In this document: positions 49,296 to 59,733 of the stretch, piece by piece
Layout of the letters: every line of letters begins with the position of its first letter
Numbering within the stretch: position 1 is the first letter of the stretch
The notes under the pieces: generated by a model
The model's input: only the letters and a program-made list of their open reading frames with translations
What the model was told of the DNA's origin: nothing
Database searches by the model: none
Position numbers and translations under genes: made by a program
Assembly: GCF_000518165.1 (NCBI RefSeq)
Contig: NZ_JADB01000002.1
Span: 1 to 64,000, forward strand
Reading direction: 5' to 3'
Length of the DNA: 64,000 nt
Source: Bartonella elizabethae F9251 = ATCC 49927
GTDB taxonomy: Bacteria > Pseudomonadota > Alphaproteobacteria > Rhizobiales > Rhizobiaceae

Positions 49296-51728
49296 TTAAT
49301 TAAAATGAAGCAACCTTTCAAGATAGTTTTTGTCTGCTTCTGGAATATGTTCCTTGCCCAAACGTTTGCGAATTTCATCTAAAATTTGCCGCGTACGCAT
49401 TTGATCACTTTCTTGTGGGAGTGCCTCACCTTTTTGTCCTTCGTCTGTTTTTGGAAAAAGTGGGCGTCCTAACGGATCTTTGGAACCAGAATCAGCGTTT
49501 TGATCATTTCCCGTTTCTTTGAGGATTTCACGCATTTTTTTCAAAACACTTTGGGCACCTTGTCGCAAAGATTCCAAAGCATCAGACTGATTTTGTATAG
49601 ATGCCTGATGATTTCCATGATCAAGAGCATCTCCTGCAGAATTCATTTCTTCTTCTGCTTTTTTCAATGCATCACCTGTTTCAAATCCCTGTTCTGATAA
49701 TTCTTTTTCTAATGTTGATAATTCAGACTGCAATTCAGTCTGACGTTTTTTCAAAGATTTTTTTTGTTTTTCCGGTACATTTTCCCCACGTTTTTGTTTC
49801 ATCTCTAACTGATGTGTTTCATTGAGAATTTCTTGCTGACGACGCATTAAATCACCAAGTTTGTCCATCTTTTCTTTCATTTGTGCAGATTGATTGTTTT
49901 CTCCTTCATTATGATTGCCTTTTTGCACATGCAAGTGGTCAAGCGTCTGTTCAATTTCCGCCAAGAGCTGTTCTGCTGCTAAAGAAGAGCCTGTTTTAGC
50001 CATTTCTTCAATGAGATTCAGCTTTTCTTGTAATGTATTTTCAGAAAGATTAGGACTTTTTGAGCTTTTAGAATTTTTAGAAACTTGACCATCTGGTGTT
50101 TTTTCAGCCAAAGCTTGAATATACGCATCCATAGCTTGACGTAAATCTGCCATAAGCCGTTCAATTTCTGCCGCTGGAGCACCATATCGCAGTGCATCGC
50201 GTAAAGCAGCTTGTGCTTGTTTTAAATTTTTTTGCGCAGATTCAAGCTGATTGCCTTCAAGACCTAAAGCAATCTGCCATAAATAATCCACCACACCGCG
50301 CAAATCCTCTTCTGTTTGAGCCAAAGAAAGCCTTGTCCACGCACTTTGTAGAACGAGAAAATGCGTTGCATTTTGAAGCCCCTTTTCTGGACGCACCAGC
50401 AAAGCAGAGAGCATATCCAATACATGCTCTCTCGCAGAAGTATCAAGAGCAATTAAACGACGCAATTCACTGACGGCACGCGCAACAGGATTTGAGAAAA
50501 CACGCTGTGGTAATATCATAACAAAAGTTTTGCTATGCCCTTTTTGCCCTGCACCATCTTCTGCCACCAAAGTAATTTTGACTTGTGAACCCGCCCATGG
50601 ATGCGCTGAGACATCGTGCACTGTCCGCATTTTACCTTTTCCACTCCGTGGAAGAAGAAGCTTTATTTCTGGTGCATGATAAAGAGAAGAAGCACTTTTA
50701 TTCTGAAAAAGAGGCTCTATTTTAACAAAAGCCTTTGTCACACCATAATCATCATCCAACACATACCGCAACTCTAACGACCCCGTTAAAATCCGCCCTG
50801 GTTTTTCCAGCCAATCAATTGTTGGTTGCTTATCCTTCATCACCTGTAAATGCCACTGCTGTTTTTTACGACGTGATGAGATAAACAAATTCATTGAATG
50901 CTCTAAATGGGTTTCAAAATGAACAATTGGTTCATTGAAAGCTGTTTGTTCCGTTTTCTCTGAAAACAAAACTTTCTGCCCATCTTCTACAGTTTTTGCT
51001 TTGACTGTAACACCAGCCCCATTAACAACACGCACAACCACATCACTCCCTTCAGGAATTTCCAGTTGTGTCTTTTCATCTTTTGTCAAATAAATCGGTG
51101 CCACACCAGTATAGGCAGGTGGTGTTACCCAAGCATCAATCCGTATGAATTTTTCATCAACAACAGGACGAAAATCAAAAGCATCAGCCAAGCGCCCCCC
51201 ACGTGAACCAAAAGAAAAACTAAAGGCACACACAAAAAGGAGAACACACAAAGCCCTCAAAGCCAAAGGATCATAAGCCGCACTATTAAGAGAGATAAAT
51301 CCAGTTTTTAAATGGTATAATTGTCCCGCCATTCGGCGTTGATGCTCACGCCAAATAACACCACCAAAATCTTCTTCATTTTCAGAACATACATGATCTG
51401 TCTGAATATTCAAAGGCTGGTGTTTAAGATCATTAACCCGTTCAAGACGATGATCCACTTCCCGCATGGTGGGAAACCGAAAACCAATAAGAAAAAATAA
51501 ACTCGCTCCAGCACAAACAAGCAGCACCCCAAGTAAGAGCCAATGGAACCAATAGCCTAAAACGCCAAAAATCCCCAACCAGCTAAGCGAACAAAAGAGA
51601 CTAAGAACAAGGAGAAATGGCAACAACCGTATCCATACCCGTTCAAATAAAAGGATCCCCCACATCAAAATGCGTACACACAAAAGCTTTATTGCAAAGC
51701 TCTTGATGTTTTTATTTTTCATAAACAA
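49296..51728 (-). CDS. TIGR02302 family protein (large membrane-anchored protein)
   Basis: An 810-residue protein of a family conserved in Rhizobiales next to lysA. It has two or three N-terminal membrane helices (about residues 12-85), one more near residue 165, a long extracytoplasmic region and a Glu/Gln/Lys-rich helical C-terminal third (about 520-790). The end EADKNYLERLLHFN fits the family, as I recall it. No function is established. Confidence 0.88.
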   Translation of the reverse strand: MFMKNKNIKSFAIKLLCVRILMWGILLFERVWIRLLPFLLVLSLFCSLSWLGIFGVLGYWFHWLLLGVLLVCAGASLFFLIGFRFPTMREVDHRLERVNDLKHQPLNIQTDHVCSENEEDFGGVIWREHQRRMAGQLYHLKTGFISLNSAAYDPLALRALCVLLFVCAFSFSFGSRGGRLADAFDFRPVVDEKFIRIDAWVTPPAYTGVAPIYLTKDEKTQLEIPEGSDVVVRVVNGAGVTVKAKTVEDGQKVLFSEKTEQTAFNEPIVHFETHLEHSMNLFISSRRKKQQWHLQVMKDKQPTIDWLEKPGRILTGSLELRYVLDDDYGVTKAFVKIEPLFQNKSASSLYHAPEIKLLLPRSGKGKMRTVHDVSAHPWAGSQVKITLVAEDGAGQKGHSKTFVMILPQRVFSNPVARAVSELRRLIALDTSAREHVLDMLSALLVRPEKGLQNATHFLVLQSAWTRLSLAQTEEDLRGVVDYLWQIALGLEGNQLESAQKNLKQAQAALRDALRYGAPAAEIERLMADLRQAMDAYIQALAEKTPDGQVSKNSKSSKSPNLSENTLQEKLNLIEEMAKTGSSLAAEQLLAEIEQTLDHLHVQKGNHNEGENNQSAQMKEKMDKLGDLMRRQQEILNETHQLEMKQKRGENVPEKQKKSLKKRQTELQSELSTLEKELSEQGFETGDALKKAEEEMNSAGDALDHGNHQASIQNQSDALESLRQGAQSVLKKMREILKETGNDQNADSGSKDPLGRPLFPKTDEGQKGEALPQESDQMRTRQILDEIRKRLGKEHIPEADKNYLERLLHFN

Positions 51729-51829
51729 GCATTTTTCCCCTTTTACCGTGATGTATTAAGATCATATAAGACAATTTCCAGAAAATAAATTGTTTCATCA
51801 AAGTTTAGTAAAAATAAGACCAGAAACAT

Positions 51830-53104
51830 TTAAGAATGCTCAATCCAATCAGGAATACGATCACATCCCATCAATTGCGCATAATCAAGGCGTGGACGAA
51901 TAACCGCATAACGCGTATCTTGCACGAGAACTTCAGGGATCAAAAGTCGACTATTATAAGTACTTGCCATCACAGCACCATAAGCCCCAGCCTGCGTAAT
52001 TGCCACAAGATCACCGGGTGCCAAAATCGGTAAACAGCGATCTAATGCTAAATAATCACCAGTCTCACAAACGGAGCCCACAATATCTGCACGAATAAGA
52101 GGAGCACCTTTTGCTGCTTGTTTCACAAGGACGACATTCTGCCAAGCATCATAAAGCGTTGGTCGCATCAGATCATTCATCGCTGCATCCACAATAACAA
52201 AATTGCGTCCTTGTCCCTTTTTTAAATAGAGAACAGAGGTTACCAACACACCAGCCTGACCTACAATACTGCGTCCCGGCTCCACCACAATATTAATCCC
52301 TAAAGGAGCAATATGCTTCTTTACCAGCTCGGCATAATTAAAAGGAGAGGGTACAGTATGTTGTTCACAACCATAGGCAATACCAAGCCCACCACCAATA
52401 TCGATATGCGTTATTGCATAACCATCACTCCACAATTGACGCACACAATTTGCAATAAGAAGGAATGCCTCCTCAAATGGCTTTAAATCACAAATCTGAC
52501 TGCCAATATGCATATCAATACCGCAAATCTGCAATCCAGGTAAAGAGGCAGCTTTTTTGTAAGCTTCTCTTGCCAACACCAATGGAATACCAAACTTATT
52601 TTCAGATTTTCCTGTTGTAATTTTCTTATGAGTCTTTGCGTCAACATCTGGATTAATGCGCAATGAAACACGTGCTGTCTTTGACAAAGCAACAGCACGT
52701 TGCGACAATTGTTCAAGTTCCGGTTCTGATTCAACATTAAAACAATAAATATTCTGAGAAAGAGCAAAATCTATTTCTCTCACGGTTTTACCAACCCCAG
52801 AATAAACAATACGATGTGCCGGAATACCAACAGCAAGGGCGCGCCGTAATTCACCTTCTGAGACCACATCAGCGCCCGCCCCATTTGCCGCTAAAAGCCG
52901 TAAAATTGCTTGATTAGAATTGGCTTTAACCGCATAAGCAATCAAACTGGGCATCCCTTGAAATGCCTTTTGATAGTCCTTAAAACGTGTGATCAATGCA
53001 TTAGCCGAATAACAATAAAAAGGCGTCTCCACCTCTTGGGCAAGAGCAGCAAGCGAACACCCTTCAGCATAAAGCCTACCTTGATGGTAGGGGAAAAAAT
53101 TCAT
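51830..53104 (-). CDS. lysA: Diaminopimelate decarboxylase
   Basis: A 424-residue PLP enzyme making lysine from meso-diaminopimelate. The PLP Lys lies in AYAVKANSNQAI (about residue 60). Also present are DIGGGLGIAYG, the phosphate-binding EPGRSIVGQAG, and the substrate-binding CETGDYLA and GAYGAVMASTYNSR. It lies 9 nt after lptM. Confidence 0.97.
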   Translation of the reverse strand: MNFFPYHQGRLYAEGCSLAALAQEVETPFYCYSANALITRFKDYQKAFQGMPSLIAYAVKANSNQAILRLLAANGAGADVVSEGELRRALAVGIPAHRIVYSGVGKTVREIDFALSQNIYCFNVESEPELEQLSQRAVALSKTARVSLRINPDVDAKTHKKITTGKSENKFGIPLVLAREAYKKAASLPGLQICGIDMHIGSQICDLKPFEEAFLLIANCVRQLWSDGYAITHIDIGGGLGIAYGCEQHTVPSPFNYAELVKKHIAPLGINIVVEPGRSIVGQAGVLVTSVLYLKKGQGRNFVIVDAAMNDLMRPTLYDAWQNVVLVKQAAKGAPLIRADIVGSVCETGDYLALDRCLPILAPGDLVAITQAGAYGAVMASTYNSRLLIPEVLVQDTRYAVIRPRLDYAQLMGCDRIPDWIEHS

Positions 53105-53113
53105 ATTCTCCTC

Positions 53114-53299
53114 CTACTTTATCAAACGATCAAGAATAAAAGGTTGATCATCTTCACTTTTAGCAGCAGATGGCCCCTTCACAGACTTTTCCACACTGGC
53201 AGGAGGCATCTCTAATGACCCTTTACGCCCACACCCAGCGACAACGACACCCAAGCCCCCCAAAAGGACAATCACCAACCCCTTTACTATAATTTTCAT
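53114..53299 (-). CDS. lptM: Small lipoprotein (LptM-like)
   Basis: A 61-residue lipoprotein: signal peptide with lipobox VAGC (Cys about residue 23), then GRKGSLEMPP, typical of LptM (YifL), which in E. coli helps LptD assembly in the LPS translocon. It sits between lysA and the dead argH, as in Rhizobiales. Confidence 0.85.
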   Translation of the reverse strand: MKIIVKGLVIVLLGGLGVVVAGCGRKGSLEMPPASVEKSVKGPSAAKSEDDQPFILDRLIK

Positions 53300-53335
53300 C
53301 TACCCTCTTTCTTCATCTCGATCTCTTTTTACCTT

Positions 53336-54655
53336 TAAAGCACAATCATTCAAGTGTTCACAAGACGCTTTTTTCAATAGGCAATTTGCCAAAGAACTTT
53401 TGAAGATGCCGCCCCCAAAAGCTTTTACGATTTTCAACAGACTTTTCAATGGTCACAACATCAAAAAGCGTCGCATTGATAATTCATCTAATGATAAATC
53501 CTGAAGGCGATACTGTTTTTTTTACCAATGCTAGAACACACTCTCCCATATGATGTGCCTTATGAAAAGGAATCCCTAATTCCCAAACAAGACAATCAGC
53601 AAAATCTGTAGTTGTTACATACCCTAAATTCACTGCTTATTTCATGGCTTTCTTATTCACTTCCAAATCAGCGATCATCCCTTTCATCGCTGTCAATGAT
53701 AAGTCCAAACTCAAAGCCCCATTAAACACATATTCTTTATCTTCTTGCATATCCTTTAAATAAGCAAACGGTAATCCTTTTATCACCGTTAACAATCCCA
53801 TAAGCGCACCATTCAATCAACCTGTTTTTGCCCTTACCAGCTTTGCTGCAACAAGTTTACTCTTTTTTGGCATCATCGATGAACACGGTGAAAAAATATC
53901 TGACAAACGAATAAAACAAAACTGTTCACTTAACCAAAGAATAATTTTTTCTGCTAAACGCGAAAGATGTATTGCACAATGAACACCAGCATTTAAAAGT
54001 TTCGATATAAAGCTACGGTCAAAAACACGATCCTGCCAAAACCACAGCCCCCAAAGTCGATTCATTCATTCGTTCAAAAGCATCAGTCATCCACGATAAA
54101 TCGCAACCAAACATTTCCACATATGCCATCCTCTAATGACCCCGTATTACGAGTTGAACCAATTATAAATACGTAAAGCTTGGCATAAAGGTTTTAACAT
54201 GTTTTTCTGCAAGAGTGAGCAATTGCTTTATAAATGCCTTTAGGGCTTGTGCTATTTTCTGCACTGCTTCATGCACACACAATCAAAAATCAACAACCAT
54301 TTGATCATTGCATAAAAGTGCCATATGCAAACGCCCAGCACCACGACCAATCAACACGCTTAATCACGCTTTAATATTCATATGAGATATCTTCAAGTGT
54401 TCGTGAAAAAACAAATGTACCTTCTTTAATTTCTTTGAAAATAATTTCTAAACTATAAGAAATTTTTTCACAACCAGACTGTAAAATAATTTTTGTTTGC
54501 GCTAATATCGCAGCAAGAGAGAGCGAACCTTTAATATATTGCCGATAGAGTTTTTGATCGATATCAATTAAGGTGTTAATTTCTTCCATAACTACAGCAA
54601 GTTTTACGATAAGCCACCACACATACATTTGGTTCTTTACCTTCTCATCGATCAT
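53336..54655 (-). pseudogene. argH: Argininosuccinate lyase pseudogene
   Basis: Pieces of ArgH occur in order on the minus strand but in several frames. N-terminal: LYRQYIKGSLSLAAILAQ and FVFSRTLEDISYEY (54371-54590). Middle: GRGAGRLHMALLCNDQMVVDF (near 54290-54350), then HLSRLAEKIILWLSEQFCFI and a SSMMPKKSK version of the normally catalytic SSIMPQKRN loop (53817-54065). C-terminal: a [16 protein letters not shown] match near 53740-53800 and a degraded end to about 53340. Many frameshifts and a lost central block make it clearly dead. The enzyme would have split argininosuccinate into arginine and fumarate. Confidence 0.88.
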
Positions 54656-54687
54656 ATTAAAAAAACACCCATAAAAAGGATAAAATC

Positions 54688-55380
54688 ATGATTCCTCAAA
54701 GTGTTAATAGCCAAAAGAAGAAAAACAAAAAGAAGATAATCTTTATCGCATCTTTTTTTATTATTTTGGTTGGTGTCAGTTTATACGCAATAAAAAATTA
54801 TCATGACAAGGCGGTCTATTTTTTTGCCAATACTCTTTCAAAAGAAAAGACCGAAAAAAGACAAGACAAAAGAATGATGACAATCCAAAAAGCCGCCACA
54901 GGCTTTTTTGCTCACATGCGATTTATGGATACACCCTTAGATATGAATACCTTCTCTTTTAAGGATATTCAAGGAAAAGACCACACATTCGCTGAATTTA
55001 ACGGAAAACTGTTACTCATCAATCTATGGGCTATCTGGTGCGTACCCTGTCGTACAGAAATGCCGGAACTTGCGCAATTAAAACGCGAATTGGGTGGAGA
55101 AAACTTTGATGTCATAGCGATTAATATCGATAAAGCCGCTTCTGTAGAAAAAATTCAGCAATTTTTACAAGATATTCATGCTGATAATTTAGTCTACTAT
55201 CGCGATGAAACCATGAGTATCTTCAATGACATGAGAAAACAAGGTCTTGCTTTAGGACTGCCCATCACATTTGTCATTGATAAAAAGGGTTATCTCATTG
55301 CTTCCTATAATGGGGCAGCGCCATGGGCCAATGATGAAGCCAAAGCACTTATCAAAGCTTTCATAAAAGAAGCACAATAA
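54688..55380 (+). CDS. tlpA: Thioredoxin-like protein TlpA
   Basis: A 230-residue membrane-anchored thiol-disulfide oxidoreductase. N-terminal anchor at about residues 17-37, then a thioredoxin fold with the active site WAIWCVPCRTEMPEL (Cys-Val-Pro-Cys) and the cis-Pro loop GLPITFVID. TlpA proteins act in the periplasm in cytochrome oxidase maturation. Divergent from the dead argH, the usual Rhizobiales arrangement. Confidence 0.93.
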   Translation: MIPQSVNSQKKKNKKKIIFIASFFIILVGVSLYAIKNYHDKAVYFFANTLSKEKTEKRQDKRMMTIQKAATGFFAHMRFMDTPLDMNTFSFKDIQGKDHTFAEFNGKLLLINLWAIWCVPCRTEMPELAQLKRELGGENFDVIAINIDKAASVEKIQQFLQDIHADNLVYYRDETMSIFNDMRKQGLALGLPITFVIDKKGYLIASYNGAAPWANDEAKALIKAFIKEAQ

Positions 55381-55381
55381 T

Positions 55382-55858
55382 CTAATAACCGCGTCTTTTT
55401 AAACGTTGGATTGTCAAATCCAATGCTGACAAAAAAGCAGAACGATCTTTACCACAAAAAGGACGTGGTCCTCCTGTGATATGCCCCTGCTCTCGTAAAT
55501 TTTCCATCAAATTGCGCATGACTAAAGCTTGACCGATTGAATTGGCATCAAAAATACGCCCCGTTGGCGAAAGACAAAGCCCCCCAGACCTTACAACCCT
55601 TGCAGCTAAAAGGATATCACTGGTAATAACGATACTCGCCTCATGCACATGATCGACAATCCAATCATCAGCCCTATCAAGCCCATCAGAAACAATGATT
55701 CTTTCAATGAGTTCTTCTTGGGGAAGAGAAAGAAAACGGTTTGCGACAATAAATGTTTTAAGCTGATAACGATTCATAACACGATAAATTTCAGCTTTTA
55801 CAGGACAAGCATCCGCATCAACCAATAAAGTAATGGCTGGTCTTATTTCTTTCCCCAT
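55382..55858 (-). CDS. YaiI/YqxD family protein (DUF188, UPF0178)
   Basis: A 158-residue DUF188 protein with LLVDADACPVKAEIYRV at the N-terminus and DDWIVDHV and GRPFCGKDRSAFLSALD later; the acidic residues suggest a PIN-like nuclease fold. Function is not established. Converges with tlpA with 1 nt between stops. Confidence 0.92.
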   Translation of the reverse strand: MGKEIRPAITLLVDADACPVKAEIYRVMNRYQLKTFIVANRFLSLPQEELIERIIVSDGLDRADDWIVDHVHEASIVITSDILLAARVVRSGGLCLSPTGRIFDANSIGQALVMRNLMENLREQGHITGGPRPFCGKDRSAFLSALDLTIQRLKRRGY

Positions 55859-55892
55859 CTTTTGGCTTTCATAGGATCTACAATTTTTTCAT

Positions 55893-56744
55893 TCATCGAG
55901 GCGATTGCCAATAATTGCGATAAAACATGATTGCAGCGTTTATTTCACCCCCCAAAATAAAAATTGCACTTAATATATAAAGAAAGATAATGGCAACCAT
56001 AATAGATGCTAACCCCGCATAGGTTGAAATATAATCAAACATCGTTAAATATTGCGCAAAAGCAAGAGAAGCCATAAACCATACAAACATTGTCACCACG
56101 ATTCCTGGTAAAATATCTATGAATTTCCGCTGCCCTGCTGGAAGCCATTTATGAACAATTAAAAGACTCATAAACAAAATAACGACAGCAATTGTATAAC
56201 GCCATAAACGAATGATCCCAATATATTCAGTCATAAAAAAAGAATGATTTTGCATAATTTTGATCAACAAAGGCGCTAAAATCAATAAAAAGCTCATCAC
56301 AACAAGACCAAAAGCGCCAAGAATCACAAAAAACAAACTTTGAAAACGACAAAATAACAAACTCCGTTGATCCGTCACACGGTAAGCTTTATTCAAAGCC
56401 GTACGCAAAGCCTCTATTCCATTAGAAGCAAAATAAGCCGCTCCAATAACAGAAAGCGTCAACACACCTCCTTGATGAAGGGTTAAAACATTGACAATTT
56501 CCTGAGATAAAGGCTCGGCAATGACATCAGGCAATAACTGTACCAACGCTTTAATTTTTTGCGGTGTATAAGTAAAAGCCCCGAGAAAACGAGCAAAAGA
56601 TGTTCCAAAAATAAAAAAAGGGAAAAATGCTAAAAGACCCGACAGCGCAACATGGCTTGCAAAAGCACTCCCATTATCACGCCAATAATGACTTATTGCG
56701 TCACCAAAAACACGATAGCTATACCAAAAGATATTTCTTAACAA
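55893..56744 (-). CDS. YihY/virulence factor BrkB family membrane protein
   Basis: A 283-residue protein with about six membrane helices, including the family pattern SHVALSGLLAFFPFFIFGTSF and the end LGGEINAAIMFYR. The name BrkB is historical; the function is unknown. Confidence 0.9.
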   Translation of the reverse strand: MLRNIFWYSYRVFGDAISHYWRDNGSAFASHVALSGLLAFFPFFIFGTSFARFLGAFTYTPQKIKALVQLLPDVIAEPLSQEIVNVLTLHQGGVLTLSVIGAAYFASNGIEALRTALNKAYRVTDQRSLLFCRFQSLFFVILGAFGLVVMSFLLILAPLLIKIMQNHSFFMTEYIGIIRLWRYTIAVVILFMSLLIVHKWLPAGQRKFIDILPGIVVTMFVWFMASLAFAQYLTMFDYISTYAGLASIMVAIIFLYILSAIFILGGEINAAIMFYRNYWQSPR

Positions 56745-57101
56745 ATCTCAATACTTTCTGGTAATATCCTTTTTTCAGTTATCTCATGCTTTATAAAAAC
56801 CATCAAGACTTTAAAAACAAACATTTTTTAGTATAAAGGGCAATAATCTATGTGGTCAAGCCTCACCCTATCCAAAAACTGAGAAGCCAACAAATTTTAC
56901 CAATTCAATGTCTTCTGTTTAGGGCGTTTTATTTTACACAAGAGTCACCCTTCATTACAGGCGGATACCCCTCATTGTTGTCCAAAGGACTAAGTACAGC
57001 GCTGTATCTTCATTACAACGAACAATTTAAAAGAACAGATAGCCTAAGAAACATGATAAGAATAAGCAAAACAACAGCACAAAATTCAAAAATCGCTTAT
57101 T
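56745..57101. other. Spacer without recognised gene
   Basis: About 360 nt between the BrkB-family gene and the prephenate dehydrogenase gene. An 88-codon plus-strand frame (56852-57118) overlaps the 3' end of the latter and has no recognisable domain. Confidence 0.4.
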
Positions 57102-58034
57102 TTACACGCCCTCTTTAGAAATATTATGACGTCCAAAATCAGGAGCATCAATTTCCTGTCCTGCCGCAATGATCTTACGGCGCACAGCACGCGTGCGCAT
57201 AAAAAAATTAAACAGTGTTTCACCATCACCTATACGAATTGCCCGTTCTAAAAAAGAAAGTCCTTCACTAAAACGGCTCAACATTTCTAAAATAGCCTCT
57301 TTATTATGCAAACAAATATCCCGCCACATAACGGGATCAGAAGATGCCAAACGCGTAAAATCACGAAAACCAGAAGCAGAATAAGCAATCACTTCTGAAT
57401 TGGTTACTTTTTCTAGATCACTCGCTGTCCCAACAGTATTATAAGCAATCAAATGCGGCAAATGCGAAACAATCGCTAAAACAAGATCATGATGCTTCGG
57501 CTCCATCTTTTCGACACGCGCCCCACACGCTTCCCAAAACGCTGTCAATCGTGCAACAGCCACCGCATCACTATCCGCAAAAGGCGTTAAAATACACCAG
57601 CGATTCATAAATAAATCAGCAAAACCAGCATCCGGACCTGAATATTCCGTTCCAGCAATAGGATGTCCCGGAATAAAATGAACCGTTTTTGGCAATAAAG
57701 GTGCCATTTCTGTAATAACCAATTCTTTTGTAGAACCAACATCACTCACAATCGCCCCTGACTTTAAATGATTATGAATGTTTTTTGCCACCTCTGCACT
57801 CGCTCCAACAGGAACAGAAATAATAACGAGATCAGCACCTTCAACAGCCTTTGCATTATCCGTTGTATAAAAATCTCCAAGTTCCAATTCACGCGCTCTT
57901 TCCAGTGTTTCTTGACGACGTGTTGCAATAGAAATCTGAGCTGAAAGATTTTTCTTTTTAATTACTCTTGCTAAAGAAGATCCAATCAGACCAATCCCAA
58001 TGAGCGCTATTTTTTCAAATTGAATAGGGGGCAT
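57102..58034 (-). CDS. tyrC: Prephenate/arogenate dehydrogenase family protein
   Basis: A 310-residue NAD(P)-dependent dehydrogenase for tyrosine synthesis. The Rossmann motif is IALIGIGLIGSSLARVI (about residues 8-24). The catalytic His lies in FIPGHPIAGTEYSG, and HHDLVLAIVSHLPHLIAY is conserved. It could supply tyrosine with the chorismate mutase at 29.4 kb. Gene symbol from family resemblance. Confidence 0.92.
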   Translation of the reverse strand: MPPIQFEKIALIGIGLIGSSLARVIKKKNLSAQISIATRRQETLERARELELGDFYTTDNAKAVEGADLVIISVPVGASAEVAKNIHNHLKSGAIVSDVGSTKELVITEMAPLLPKTVHFIPGHPIAGTEYSGPDAGFADLFMNRWCILTPFADSDAVAVARLTAFWEACGARVEKMEPKHHDLVLAIVSHLPHLIAYNTVGTASDLEKVTNSEVIAYSASGFRDFTRLASSDPVMWRDICLHNKEAILEMLSRFSEGLSFLERAIRIGDGETLFNFFMRTRAVRRKIIAAGQEIDAPDFGRHNISKEGV

Positions 58035-58441
58035 CTTTCACCTTTAAAGATTCTTTGCAAACAGCAACAAAGACAGTTGTAAAAACATAATTTTCTGTTT
58101 GTTCATCTTAATGAGTTATGCGCAAAATATTAAAAAACTACAACTAGAGAATAAAGAGAATAACGCAGTTTACCCATTATCACCTGCGCAAACTGACAAC
58201 AGATCATTTGAACCAGAAAATGCAAAACATACGTGACGAAAAATGTAACACCAAACTTAAAATTCTCACTTCATTGCTTACGATCATACAACGCATTGAT
58301 TCATAAAGATAATGCCATTATTTATTATATTGAAAGAGATCCCTTAAATATCGCAGAATTATTTCATTTTAAGTCTTCTTATGTTGAGTTTAATCAAAAT
58401 CATGTCTTTTGCACCTTACAATAAGAAATTCTTCTCCATAT
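58035..58441. other. Spacer upstream of tyrC
   Basis: About 400 nt without a recognised gene; a 63-codon plus-strand frame (58233-58424) has no supporting features. It should hold the tyrC promoter. Confidence 0.4.
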
Positions 58442-58665
58442 GCCTTTTTACGACTATCTAAAAAGCAGTCTGAATTTTTTCATTGCGTAAGAAATCTGTT
58501 CTAAGTTCCAATATTTTAAAGCTTGTTCAACAATTTTTTTCCATTGAAAAAAATGGGAGGACGCGCTTGAGAAACCACTGTAAAAGGCGATTTTCCCTCA
58601 ACCTCTATCTGATAAAACAAGAGCTGTAATTGCTGAAAATGCCCTAGTGCTATACTCAAAATAAA
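58442..58665 (-). pseudogene. Decayed partial copy of holA
   Basis: About 220 nt match 58763-58995 inside holA (roughly residues 245-322) at high identity, including the code for VEGKSPFTVVSQARPPIFF. The copy has a frameshift in an A-run and substitutions, and lies directly downstream of the intact gene in the same orientation. Confidence 0.9.
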
Positions 58666-58688
58666 AAATTATCATATTTTTAAATATG

Positions 58689-59729
58689 TTAAGCGGCCAT
58701 TTGGCGTCGTGCAATAATTGTGAGTCCTAACAAAGCTTGACGAATGATGGCTTCACCCAAAAGCGGATTTTTACGGCTTTCTAAAACAGCCCTCTGAATT
58801 TTTTCCATCGCGTAAGAAATTTGTTCTAAATTCCAATATTTTAAAGCTTGTTCAACAATTTTTTTCCGTTGAAAAAAAATAGGAGGACGCGCTTGAGAAA
58901 CCACTGTAAAAGGCGATTTTCCTTCAACCTCCACCTGATAACGCAAGAGCTGTAATTGCTGAAAATGTCTTTGTGCTGTATTTAAAATAAAAAAAAGTGC
59001 CCCCTGCAATGCTGCATGTCGATTAAAATGCGCTTCAAAGCTTGATATATCACCCAATAAAAGAGCATCAATGACTTCATCTTGAGAAAAAGCACTGACA
59101 TCACTTACAACCGCTTTTACATCTTCAAGAGTAATATGAACATTTGAAGCATAAAGACAAAGCTTTTCTAATTCACCTCGTGATACAAGACGATCAACTC
59201 CTAAACTTTCATGCAACCATCTCCGTGCATCCAAAGAAAGGGTCTTCTTAAACTGTCCTAAAACCTCATCAATCAAACCGTCAAGAGAGCGCATATCATC
59301 GGCAAAACAGGGCAAAGCCATTGCATTTGCCGCCGTCTCAACAGCATTGCGCAACCCTGTGCCTTTTTTCAAATCCCCTGCCTCAATGAGAATAAAACTT
59401 TTCTCTGGTGGTTTCTCAATTAAAAGCTTCAAGGCTGTAAGAAAACCTTTTTGGTTAGCAGCATTAGAGATCCATATTAAACGGTCTCCCCCAAAAAGCG
59501 ATAAAGTCCGCGCTTCATTTTCCAAACGTGCAGGATCTTTATCAATTTCAGCAGCATCCAAACGAATTGTCGAAAATGGATCTTCTATTGCGACCTTTGT
59601 AAGTTTAGCAAAACGTTGGGCACGTTCACAAATAAGACCACGATCTGGACCATAAATGAGAACAATAGGAAAAGCACGTGAGAAACGCGTTAGAAATTGA
59701 TCAACCTCATGTGCTTTTTTCTGAGCCAA
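58689..59729 (-). CDS. holA: DNA polymerase III delta subunit
   Basis: A 346-residue clamp-loader subunit. Features are VLIYGPDRGLICERA near the N-terminus, FGGDRLIWI and the middle helical domain with LGVDRLVSRGELEKLCLY. It lies 4 nt downstream of the ABC ATPase stop. In relatives lptE precedes holA; here an ABC operon does. Confidence 0.94.
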   Translation of the reverse strand: MAQKKAHEVDQFLTRFSRAFPIVLIYGPDRGLICERAQRFAKLTKVAIEDPFSTIRLDAAEIDKDPARLENEARTLSLFGGDRLIWISNAANQKGFLTALKLLIEKPPEKSFILIEAGDLKKGTGLRNAVETAANAMALPCFADDMRSLDGLIDEVLGQFKKTLSLDARRWLHESLGVDRLVSRGELEKLCLYASNVHITLEDVKAVVSDVSAFSQDEVIDALLLGDISSFEAHFNRHAALQGALFFILNTAQRHFQQLQLLRYQVEVEGKSPFTVVSQARPPIFFQRKKIVEQALKYWNLEQISYAMEKIQRAVLESRKNPLLGEAIIRQALLGLTIIARRQMAA

Positions 59730-59733
59730 CCCA

